Below, piece by piece: positions 1-7,924 of a stretch of DNA of 55,316 nt. Positions within the stretch are counted from its first letter, which is position 1; each line of letters starts with the position of its first letter. The stretch comes from Ornithinibacillus californiensis (GTDB lineage: Bacteria; Bacillota; Bacilli; Bacillales; Amphibacillaceae), in the NCBI RefSeq assembly GCF_001038485.1, contig NZ_LDUE01000045.1, positions 1-55,316 of the forward strand. The letters run 5' to 3'. The position numbers were made by a program, and so were the translations under genes. The notes below the pieces were generated by a model that ran no database searches, had not been told where the DNA came from, and saw only the letters and a list, made by a program, of their open reading frames with translations.

Positions 1-340
1 CCGAAACCCCATGAAGGTATTGTAGGAATTTCTTTTGTAGTACCAGTCCACAATAGTATCTAATAAAAATATAAAAGCCTCTGGTTTAACCTTCTTCCTC
101 GCCTCACAAAAGGCCTGTTTACTTACTGTTACCTCCTTTTTATTAAGAATTTTAAAGAAGTCATCCAGTTCAATCTGAATGCTCTTCTTTACAAAATTAA
201 GCATAAATAACAATGTGCTTGTAAAACTCAACTTGTTTTGCCCTTCACGGGTAAAATAGGTTGGTTTGGATCGTGATTCACACTTAAAAATATAGTCATG
301 AATGACGTTCCGAGTTACCTCAATAGCCTCTAAAAACATA
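1..340 (-). CDS. IS4-type transposase, N-terminal part (runs off left edge)
   Basis: Reading the minus strand from an ATG at 340 gives an uninterrupted frame of 113 codons to the window edge. It begins MFLEAIEVTRN and contains a stretch like the N-terminal region of IS4-family (DDE) transposases: KLSFTSTLLFML, then KKSIQIELDDFF, then VTVSKQAFCEARKKVKPEAF. The catalytic DDE residues would lie outside the window. No frameshift is visible, so this may be an intact insertion sequence. Upstream of the ATG lies a short terminal segment with an inverted repeat and a GGGACTGTCCC motif. The family call rests on recognising the N-terminal pattern only. Confidence 0.75.
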
Positions 341-523
341 CTTTTCCCCATAAAAAATCACCACTTCATCGTTGATATACCTAAAAAATCGGTATTCAAA
401 TCGATTATTGTGGTGATTTTAAAAAGTCAAGTGCTTTTTGGCATATTTTGGTTATTTTTTGTCTTTTTTAATTCATTTACATATTTTGTCATCTTAGCTT
501 GATGACATTGGGACTGTCCCCCC
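341..523 (-). mobile_element. Terminal segment of the left-edge insertion sequence
   Basis: AT-rich stretch between the transposase start and the next gene. It holds an inverted repeat (AAAATCACCAC near 353-363 and GTGGTGATTTT near 410-420) that would form a hairpin over the transposase leader. It ends in GGGACTGTCCC at 510-520. Read inward, this end is GGGACAGTCCCAATGTCATC. The element boundary is inferred; no target duplication can be checked here. Confidence 0.45.
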
Positions 524-532
524 TTTTTAAGC

Positions 533-1918
533 TTAAAAGTCTACTAATGTTCGATAAATAAATATAGCGAATTGAGACCGTGTAATCGCATTGCCAGGGT
601 TAAACGGGTCTGCGACGGTTACATTGTTAAAATAAATAGTGTTTACTGCATCGGGATTCCAGATTTTTGCATGGTCCTTGAAGATATGCATTTCTGTTGG
701 TTTATCATAATAATCAGCGAATGCTCCCGTCATAACTTGAGCCATTTGGGCACGTGTGAAATGCTCACTTGGACGAAGCTTTCCGCCGCCACCTAACAAA
801 CCATTGTACTCTGCTTCAGCTAATTGTTCATAGTATGGGTGACTATCAGTAATATCATCTGCTTTTACCTTATAATCTGCTGGTTTAGTCAATTCTAGAA
901 TATTATCTAAGATAACGGCTACATGCTCCCGTTTTAATGGATTACCAGAACCAAAACTACCATCTGGATATCCTTTCACATAACCATTCATTACTGCAAA
1001 TGCTAATGCTGCAGCACGCTGGTCATCCATAGGATCTGTAAATAGAAGATCCTCACTGCCTTTTAGTAAATAAGCAGAGGCAAGAGTCCCATTTGCTTTA
1101 ACACCTTTTACTTCATAATAGACAAAATCATTATTAAAATTATCTGTCTCAACAGGTTCTGCTGTAATTGTTAATGGTGTATATGGCCACAATTTGCTAA
1201 TAACGTCTGATCCATTACGTAGATTTACAGATCCATCTCTACCATCTACATATACAATGTCACCTTTAGAATACATTTGCTGAGATAATGTGGTTTTACT
1301 TGTTACATAGTTTATACCTGGTGGAAAAAACATGACTTCATTATTATCCTCGTAACGGAGGTCAAACTCAGGAAAAACAAACTCACCTGTAATAAATGAT
1401 GAATTCGCGATTCGCTTATAAATTTTTTCCTGATACGTATTACCTGGATTCTCTTTCGGATCATTCGATTTAGAAAGTCCATTATAAGCCATAATAGCAA
1501 AGTACCAATCTTCTAATACAGCCTTATCATGGTTATTAATCTTTGGTAAGTATCCAAGGTTCCACTTCTCCAATAAAACTAGAGCACCAATCTCGATGTT
1601 ATATTCGATATCCATTTTCAAACGGTCCATGTCAACAGGTATGTCGATCTTGTCTGGTGTAATCTGCATAATTCCGATTCCGCCATCTGAGGATATATTC
1701 GGGGTCCCGTCGTCATTAAATTGTTTATATTTAGATTCCTCTACGGCTATGGCTTTTAAAATCTCTGGTGGTATACCATGTTCTCTAGCTGTCTCTGAAA
1801 TTAGCGTTTTGATTTCAGGTAAAGATAGATTAGTTGATTCTGACTCTGCAGAAACATTCAACACACCTATTACAAAAAAAATAAGCGTAAATAGAATAAT
1901 TTTGTTCATGTATTTCAC
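533..1918 (-). CDS. SLH-anchored lytic transglycosylase with SH3-like domain
   Basis: Secreted peptidoglycan-cleaving enzyme, 461 residues. A signal peptide (about 1-24, hydrophobic ILFTLIFFVIGVL) is followed by an SLT fold at about 32-160: PPEILKAIAVEESKY carries the catalytic Glu (about E61), then the GGIGIMQITP motif typical of soluble lytic transglycosylases. A bacterial SH3-like module follows at about 215-285 (GDIVYVDGRDGSVNLRNG). Three SLH motifs fill the C-terminus (about 290-461), predicting non-covalent attachment to the secondary cell-wall polymer. The start is GTG at 1918, six bases after AGGGAGGAGG; the ATG three codons later is too far from that site. It faces the SLH-GH18 gene divergently across about 150 bp. 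Substrate class is known for the family; the cell-division or turnover role is not shown. Confidence 0.85.
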   Translation of the reverse strand: MKYMNKIILFTLIFFVIGVLNVSAESESTNLSLPEIKTLISETAREHGIPPEILKAIAVEESKYKQFNDDGTPNISSDGGIGIMQITPDKIDIPVDMDRLKMDIEYNIEIGALVLLEKWNLGYLPKINNHDKAVLEDWYFAIMAYNGLSKSNDPKENPGNTYQEKIYKRIANSSFITGEFVFPEFDLRYEDNNEVMFFPPGINYVTSKTTLSQQMYSKGDIVYVDGRDGSVNLRNGSDVISKLWPYTPLTITAEPVETDNFNNDFVYYEVKGVKANGTLASAYLLKGSEDLLFTDPMDDQRAAALAFAVMNGYVKGYPDGSFGSGNPLKREHVAVILDNILELTKPADYKVKADDITDSHPYYEQLAEAEYNGLLGGGGKLRPSEHFTRAQMAQVMTGAFADYYDKPTEMHIFKDHAKIWNPDAVNTIYFNNVTVADPFNPGNAITRSQFAIFIYRTLVDF

Positions 1919-2070
1919 TTTATTCCTCCTCCCTATTACTCTACTTCATTATAAGGTAAAAATAGTATTCGTTAAACAGGTAAAATGAAGTATTTTAGAA
2001 TAACAATACTTATTTAAACACACACTACCCTATATGTACTTTTATAAGCAAGTCAAAATTGGAGGTACTC

Positions 2071-4122
2071 ATGAATATTATCAATTATCGGTTACAAGAA
2101 ACTGATGACGGATATGAGGTTTACATATACTTGGATCCAGGCTTAGAGGAATTTTCTCAAGAGTTGGGAACCAAGCCTGAAGAACAAGAGAGAAATATTA
2201 AAAAAATGGTAGAGCAGTTTGTAAAAAAGCAATTAAAAGGGGCTAAAGTAACGACTGTTAAAGTCTTGGTTGGAACAACACTATTAACTTCCATAGTTTT
2301 TCCTACTGGCCAAGCTGATGCTCATGACGCCGATTTTAATATGTCTTACCTATATTTTGGAAACACTCAACAACAACTAAATGCAGTAGCACAAACTAAT
2401 GGTAACCTAGATGTGATTTCACCATCATATTTTAATCTAAACGATGATGGAAGCTTGTATTTGACACCAATGCTTGATCCAACATTTATTGACGAGATGC
2501 ATAAACAAGGTATTAAGGTTGTCCCATTTGTAAGTAATCACTGGGATAGGGCAGAAGGTCGAGCAGCATTGCAAAACCGGGAAGAATTGTCTGATCAGAT
2601 AGCAGAAGCCATCATACAATATAACCTAGACGGGGTAAATATCGATATTGAAAATGTAACGGAGATTGACAGAGACAATTATACAGACTTTGTCCGATTA
2701 TTACGGGAGAAAATCCCAAAGGATAAGGAAATTTCTGTTGCAATTGCAGCCAATCCAAATCAGTGGTCAAAGGGTTGGCATGGTTCCTACGATAATAAAG
2801 AACTAGCAAAATATGCAGATTATTTAATGGTAATGGCTTATGATGAACATTATCAAGGAGGGGAACCAGGTCCTGTAGCTAGTATTGGCTGGGTTGAAAA
2901 ATCAATCCAAACATTGATTAATGTAGAAGGAGTTGCACCTGAGAAAATTGTACTTGGGCTTCCATTTTTTGGTCGGTACTGGAATCATGCTGAATCAACC
3001 GGTGGTAGGGGTGCCTCAATGCATCAGGTTGAAACATTAGTTGCCAAATACAATGGTACGATTACCTTTGACCAAGCTTCTCTCTCACCCAAAGCAACAT
3101 TTACCATAACATCAGGTGATCCAATAACTAAGATTTCTGGAAGAACTCTTCTACCTGGCACTTACGAGGTTTGGTTTGAAAACAATGAATCTATTCACGC
3201 TAAAATGGATTTAGTTCATAAATATGGATTAAAAGGAACTGGAAGCTGGAGTCTTGGACAGGAAGACCCTGATATTTGGGATGATTTTTCCACTTGGCAG
3301 GTACACCATGCAGCACATGACTTTATAATGATTAATAATGATAACTTCCCATTTACGGACGCTAGAAACCATTGGACGAGAAATGAGATCCTATACACCT
3401 ATCAAAAAGGATGGTTTCAAGGTAATGAAAGAAGTCAGTTTAATCCTAACGATGGACTAACTCGAGCACAAGCAGCGGCTCTATTTGTAAAGGTATTCAA
3501 TCTGAATCCTTTGGAACCAATTGGTAATTCCTCCTTCACTGATGTAAAAGATAGTCATTGGGCAAAAGAACCAATAGAGATCGCTGTACAACATGGTGTC
3601 TTTAAGGGGAAGGAAGACGGGACATTTGATCCAAATGAGGTTCTTACCCGACAACAAATGGCAGCAATATTTGATAATACATTGAAAGATATTTATGATA
3701 CAACCAAAATGAATGAACCAGTATCCTTTAAGGATGTATCGAAAAGCAGTTCATTCCACAATGCAATCGTGAATGTAAGACAACAAGGAATTATTATGGG
3801 GTCTGGAGAAAACTTTAGACCAGGAGATGAAGTAACAAGAGCTCAAATGGCAGTAATTCTAACAAATGCTGCAGATTATGTTGCTAAGAAAAATGGTGAA
3901 ACTCTATTCCCAAGAACATTACGTTTGAAGGATGAGGGGGCGGATGTTACACTGTTACAGATTTACTTGAATCGAGCAGGTATATCTAACGCTTATGCAA
4001 CTGGTATTTTTAATTCAAAAACTGAAATACTCGTTCAACAATTCCAAAGCGATAATCAACTAACAGTTGATGGAATGGCAGGACCAAATACAATCAATAA
4101 GCTGAAAGAAAAGTTACCTTAG
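2071..4122 (+). CDS. SLH-anchored GH18 glycosidase with peptidoglycan-binding domain
   Basis: Predicted spore- or wall-type family 18 glycosyl hydrolase, 683 residues. The barrel spans about 85-390; the active-site strand is LDGVNIDIEN with acid Glu at about 194. Asn replaces the first Asp of the usual DxDxE. Three SLH motifs follow (about 422-610), then a PG_binding_1 domain (about 615-683). The N-terminus is odd: some 55 charged residues (YEVYIYLDPGLEEFSQELG) precede the hydrophobic segment VKVLVGTTLLTSIVF and a possible cleavage site near ADAHD, so the signal is internal. The ATG at 2071 is chosen because GGAGGT lies at 2061-2066; a TTG 12 bases upstream would put that site inside the gene. 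The substrate is probably peptidoglycan or N-acetylglucosaminyl polymers, by family. Confidence 0.85.
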   Translation: MNIINYRLQETDDGYEVYIYLDPGLEEFSQELGTKPEEQERNIKKMVEQFVKKQLKGAKVTTVKVLVGTTLLTSIVFPTGQADAHDADFNMSYLYFGNTQQQLNAVAQTNGNLDVISPSYFNLNDDGSLYLTPMLDPTFIDEMHKQGIKVVPFVSNHWDRAEGRAALQNREELSDQIAEAIIQYNLDGVNIDIENVTEIDRDNYTDFVRLLREKIPKDKEISVAIAANPNQWSKGWHGSYDNKELAKYADYLMVMAYDEHYQGGEPGPVASIGWVEKSIQTLINVEGVAPEKIVLGLPFFGRYWNHAESTGGRGASMHQVETLVAKYNGTITFDQASLSPKATFTITSGDPITKISGRTLLPGTYEVWFENNESIHAKMDLVHKYGLKGTGSWSLGQEDPDIWDDFSTWQVHHAAHDFIMINNDNFPFTDARNHWTRNEILYTYQKGWFQGNERSQFNPNDGLTRAQAAALFVKVFNLNPLEPIGNSSFTDVKDSHWAKEPIEIAVQHGVFKGKEDGTFDPNEVLTRQQMAAIFDNTLKDIYDTTKMNEPVSFKDVSKSSSFHNAIVNVRQQGIIMGSGENFRPGDEVTRAQMAVILTNAADYVAKKNGETLFPRTLRLKDEGADVTLLQIYLNRAGISNAYATGIFNSKTEILVQQFQSDNQLTVDGMAGPNTINKLKEKLP

Positions 4123-4129
4123 GAAATAG

Positions 4130-4186
4130 AAGAGGGGCAGTACTTAAGGCTTTAATAGCTAAAAACTTAAGACTGTCCCTCTCCAA
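4130..4186 (+). terminator. Hairpin terminator resembling the GGGACAGTCCC palindrome family
   Basis: Directly after the GH18 stop, GAGGGGCAGTACTTAAG pairs imperfectly with CTTAAGACTGTCCCTC. The central part contains GCTTTAA, like the core of the palindromes at 7821, 42607 and 43086. It looks like a degenerate member of that family serving as a terminator. Confidence 0.5.
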
Positions 4187-4277
4187 TTTTAAATATCAAC
4201 CTCAATTAAATGATACTCATTTATTATTCTTTAGTCACTATTACTCTAGATATTACCCGTTGAAGCTCCACTATGGA

Positions 4278-6095
4278 CTACTTTAAGCCATTCTTATATT
4301 CAACTGACAAATACAAGAAAGTAGCAAATTGGCCACGAGTAACAATCTCTTTCGGACGAAAATTCTCTAATTGATTGGTGATGCCTAAATCTGCGAGAAT
4401 CTGAACATTTGCTTTGTGTGATTCTCCCACATTATCCAACTTAATATCTTTCTGACTACCATTCGTTTCCAACCCAAAAGCATTCACCAATGTAGACGCC
4501 ATTTGTTCGCGGGTTAAGTTTTGATTTGGTAGGAATTGACCATTACTTCCCTTGAAAACGCCAGCTTGTGCTACAGCAGCCATATACTCTGCGTATAGGT
4601 CATCTGCTGTAACATCCTCAAAGTAATCCTCAACTACTTTTTTATCAGGTACACTTAAGCCTAATGCTCTAACAAACATTATTGCTGCATGTGGGCGAGT
4701 TAACTGGTTACCAACACCAAATGTCCCATCTGCATATCCTTTAATCCCTCTTTCACTCAACCAACGAACACCGTCATAGTGTGTTTTTCCTGGACTCATA
4801 TCTTTATAGTAAAGCCCATTTTCCTTCGTTACAGCATAAAAGATATTCGGCACGCCTCGTTGTCTACCATCTGACGGAGAGTTGGCAACTTCAACTTGAG
4901 TCCCACCAGGAAGACGAACAGCCATCGTAGTAGATCCTCCACCATCAATATTTAAAGCACGATCTACACCTAATTCAGCTAGATAGTTTGCAAACTGGGA
5001 TAAGTTCATCCCTTTGCTGTAACCAGTTTGGCGGCCATCAACCGTGATAAAGTAATACTTCTCACCCGTTTTATCAATAGCAATTGCTGACCGTGGTGCA
5101 ATCTCACGGGCACGCCTATTGCTAGTATCCATCGTAAGATTCACTTTTCCATCTTTCACAAGCATTGGTCCACCTGCAACCATGAACTCTGTGTTCTTCC
5201 ATTTGCTATCAATATCCATTGAAATCGTAACAGAATCTCCTAGGTTAATAGTTTTAAATTTTTTCCCATGGAAAGACAGAACAAAACCATTCTCTGGAAT
5301 AGCAATTTTTCGATTGTCTCCGTAATCGCGAAAATCAATTATCTCCCCGGTATACGTATCACCAAACTCAAAATCAGGTGCAGAAGAAAGTGAAACCACT
5401 ACCTCTTGACCATACTCATTTGTTTCGGTGTAATCACTATAAAAGTCTGTAGTATATAAAATTGTTTCTCCTTCTGAGCGGGGTTTGTTCACACTTGTAA
5501 TCGCATATGTATCTCCCACACCAATAGAGTAATTCAACTTCATGTTGTAATAATCAATGATTCCCTTTCCAGAGTTATCTACTCCAAATGCAATCGGATT
5601 ATTAATATATCCACCAATTTCGCCACCAAAAATAAGTCTATTATTCTCGGAAATTAAACTCATTGGAAATCTTGGTTTTGTATCCAAATGGGCAAATGAC
5701 CCATTAATCGCACCAACCACATAATTTCCTTCCATATGGTAGTTTAATGCTTGGGTAGTTGTAGCTTGTAAAGTAGTTATGTTATCAGGTCTTCCAAAAT
5801 GAACAGAGAGGTCTGGATTATTTGTATTAATTTCTAATACACGAATAGCATTATGCTCTGTCAGAATATCATTTTGTTTTTCCTCTTCTCCCACTGGGCT
5901 CTCATTAATTGTTTCTTTCTTTATGCGAATATCCTTATACTCTACTCCCTTAGCTACCGTAAACTCATCTACACTAACCGTTTGAATTACTTTTACTTCA
6001 GCCGCTTCTGCCACATATGAAAAACAGCTAGAAGCAATCAACAACACTACAACTAAACCGATAAAACCGACGCGACTCTTGTTGTAAAACTTCAC
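4278..6095 (-). CDS. SLH-anchored phosphodiester glycosidase (NAGPA-like domain)
   Basis: Secreted protein of 605 residues. A signal peptide (VGFIGLVVVLLIASSCFSYVAEA) precedes a phosphodiester-glycosidase / NAGPA domain (PF09992 type) at about 85-420. The family hallmark is visible as ALNIDGGGSTTMAV and then DGRQRGVPNIFYAV; ITVDGRQ is another conserved stretch. These enzymes remove alpha-GlcNAc-1-phosphodiester groups, and bacterial members act on exopolysaccharide or teichoic-type polymers. Three SLH motifs follow (about 425-600). Their sequence is very close to the SLH triplets of the proteins at 7925 and 31551. The start is GTG at 6095 behind AAAGGGGAGA. The actual polymer substrate is unknown; a wall polymer of this cell is a natural candidate. 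Confidence 0.82.
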   Translation of the reverse strand: MKFYNKSRVGFIGLVVVLLIASSCFSYVAEAAEVKVIQTVSVDEFTVAKGVEYKDIRIKKETINESPVGEEEKQNDILTEHNAIRVLEINTNNPDLSVHFGRPDNITTLQATTTQALNYHMEGNYVVGAINGSFAHLDTKPRFPMSLISENNRLIFGGEIGGYINNPIAFGVDNSGKGIIDYYNMKLNYSIGVGDTYAITSVNKPRSEGETILYTTDFYSDYTETNEYGQEVVVSLSSAPDFEFGDTYTGEIIDFRDYGDNRKIAIPENGFVLSFHGKKFKTINLGDSVTISMDIDSKWKNTEFMVAGGPMLVKDGKVNLTMDTSNRRAREIAPRSAIAIDKTGEKYYFITVDGRQTGYSKGMNLSQFANYLAELGVDRALNIDGGGSTTMAVRLPGGTQVEVANSPSDGRQRGVPNIFYAVTKENGLYYKDMSPGKTHYDGVRWLSERGIKGYADGTFGVGNQLTRPHAAIMFVRALGLSVPDKKVVEDYFEDVTADDLYAEYMAAVAQAGVFKGSNGQFLPNQNLTREQMASTLVNAFGLETNGSQKDIKLDNVGESHKANVQILADLGITNQLENFRPKEIVTRGQFATFLYLSVEYKNGLK

Positions 6096-6812
6096 TTATT
6101 TCTCCCCTTTTTTAAAACTTAATTATATCTATCTATTATACTATGACCCTCTTAAAAATGATGTAGATATAAAGTAGGAAATGTCGTTTCTTGATGAAAA
6201 ATAAAAAAAGATAGACCTTATTAGCCTATCGATTTCCTATAAAATCTCTAATTTGGGTAAAACTAGCACGAGGAACTAGATTAATCATCATACTGAACTG
6301 ACTGAAAACTTCTAGTTGCGAGTATTTGGGATGGATTTACTTTTCTAATTCTACTAGTCAAGCAGGATCAATCTCTGAACTGAGCTGAGCCTCAATAAAC
6401 TATTTAAACGTATATCTATGAAATATTCTAGGCAATACCAATTTATAACAAGTCTCTTGGTATCACCGATAAACTAAATTTATTTCTCCATTATAGTACA
6501 ACCTAAGAAAATCCAGATAACCTTTTATAAAATGTATATGTCTGCATATTTCTACCCAATGTCTGACATCCTATTAATATCTAACAAATTTTGCCGATAA
6601 AAATATAAGCGAATTATTACACATTTTGACGATAATTAGCCTAAAACACGCTAGAATACTTGTATTTTACCATATTATGGTTTATATTTTTTATATTATA
6701 AATTTTTAATGGTTGCTATTGGGAAAATAACATTTTTATCCGTAACTTGAACTATTGTTATTTTTCCTTCATAATGATTTAACAATCAAATTTTTACGAG
6801 GTGCTTACATTT
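6096..6812. other. Intergenic region, no gene seen
   Basis: About 700 bp of very AT-rich DNA between divergently oriented genes. I see no convincing reading frame, RNA or repeat. It must hold promoters for both flanking genes, but no near-consensus -35/-10 pair stands out. Confidence 0.5.
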
Positions 6813-7817
6813 ATGAGCAAATTAAAAAGAAATGAGCCTTGTCCATGTGGTAGTGGCAAAAAGTATAAAAAATGTTGCGGTTCCTCTAACATTGATGAAG
6901 TAAACCCTGGCGTTATTAATACTGATTTAAACCGCTTGCACCAAGATTTCATTTCTTTTGCAATTAACAAATATGAACATCAAATTAATGAACGGTTAAA
7001 ACATTATGTAACTCCTGCTCTTCAGGCTCAAAAAGACACATTGGATGTGTATCATTCTGGCCTAACAACATGGGTTATATTTAATGATCGATTTCTAGAA
7101 GGAAACAGAACTATCTTTGATTTATATTTAAATAATCATTTAGAAATAGACAGACCTGTTACTAAAAATGTATTTACTAGTTGGGGTTATACACCACCCT
7201 CTGTTTATGAGGTTATTTCAGTTGATAAAGAGCGAGAGAACTTTGCAACATTAGAAGAAATTGTAACGAAAGAGTTTGTTTATGTTCCATCCAATCTGGG
7301 AGATGAATTCTTAGAGGGAAGTCTTATTGTTAGTACACTACTTCCAATGGTTGATTATCATACTTTTGCTTATGCAATGGTTAAATTATATCGCCATAAC
7401 AAAGAAAAAATTATCGATTTACTCCAAGAACAATTAAACAAGCATGGTAGTCTGGATAAGAACTTCCCAGATTTCCTAGCAGATGCATTACTGATTGGAT
7501 CAGATGCACATCAATGGGAAAACTCTACCTATGAGAAAGTTGCACAATTATATACTGAGCATCTTGTGGAGAAAGATGTTCCTGACAATATTATATTTGC
7601 TGGAATTGACTTATGGATTCGCTATTGCTTGCAAGAAAAACCAAATGTCAAAAAGATTGAGACATATGCGGCAGCAATAGAGTACTATGTACAACGAACC
7701 TTGTTGAATAACTCTTCGATAACACAAGGACAAATTGCTAAGGAATACGGAACATCGGCAGGCACCGTATCGACAAACTACCGTAAGCTAACAGCAGTAT
7801 TCGACAACAACATATAA
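6813..7817 (+). CDS. SEC-C metal-binding motif protein with C-terminal HTH-like segment
   Basis: Protein of 334 residues with no signal peptide, so cytoplasmic. The N-terminus is a textbook SEC-C zinc-binding motif (CPCGSGKKYKKCC, residues about 10-22), as at the C-terminus of SecA and in many uncharacterised proteins. The middle is mostly helical with no domain I recognise. The last about 35 residues (TQGQIAKEYGTSAGTVSTNY) look like a helix-turn-helix, suggesting a regulatory or nucleic-acid role. The start is ATG 6813, because GAGGTG at 6798-6803 gives good spacing; a GTG at 6801 would overlap that site. It stands alone between strong terminators. Function unknown. Confidence 0.7.
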   Translation: MSKLKRNEPCPCGSGKKYKKCCGSSNIDEVNPGVINTDLNRLHQDFISFAINKYEHQINERLKHYVTPALQAQKDTLDVYHSGLTTWVIFNDRFLEGNRTIFDLYLNNHLEIDRPVTKNVFTSWGYTPPSVYEVISVDKERENFATLEEIVTKEFVYVPSNLGDEFLEGSLIVSTLLPMVDYHTFAYAMVKLYRHNKEKIIDLLQEQLNKHGSLDKNFPDFLADALLIGSDAHQWENSTYEKVAQLYTEHLVEKDVPDNIIFAGIDLWIRYCLQEKPNVKKIETYAAAIEYYVQRTLLNNSSITQGQIAKEYGTSAGTVSTNYRKLTAVFDNNI

Positions 7818-7820
7818 TAC

Positions 7821-7877
7821 TTAGGGGACAGTCCCTCAACGCTTTAAAGTGATAAAGTGTTGAGGGACTGTCCCCTA
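7821..7877 (+). repeat. GGGGACAGTCCC-type palindromic element (complete copy)
   Basis: Perfect outer palindrome TTAGGGGACAGTCCCTCAAC paired with its complement, around a core of CTTTAAAGTGATAAAG. It begins just after the SEC-C stop codon. The same arms and core recur at 42607 and 43086. It could also serve as a terminator of the SEC-C gene. Confidence 0.85.
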
Positions 7878-7881
7878 AAAA

Positions 7882-7917
7882 AAACCTATAGCCATTAATT
7901 TGGCTACAGGTTTTTTT
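7882..7917 (+). terminator. Bidirectional rho-independent terminator
   Basis: AAACCTATAGCC, a short loop, then GGCTACAGGTTTTTTT. The A-run before and T-run after the stem let it end both the SEC-C gene (plus) and the S-layer-type gene (minus). Confidence 0.8.
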
Positions 7918-7924
7918 GTGTTTA

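Noticed and set aside
302-502. Plus-strand 66-codon ORF at the left edge
   Set aside because: It lies antisense to the transposase start and across an inverted repeat, with no ribosome site.
2059-2070. TTG start for the GH18 gene at 2059
   Set aside because: It would place the GGAGGT ribosome site inside the coding sequence; ATG 2071 follows that site correctly.
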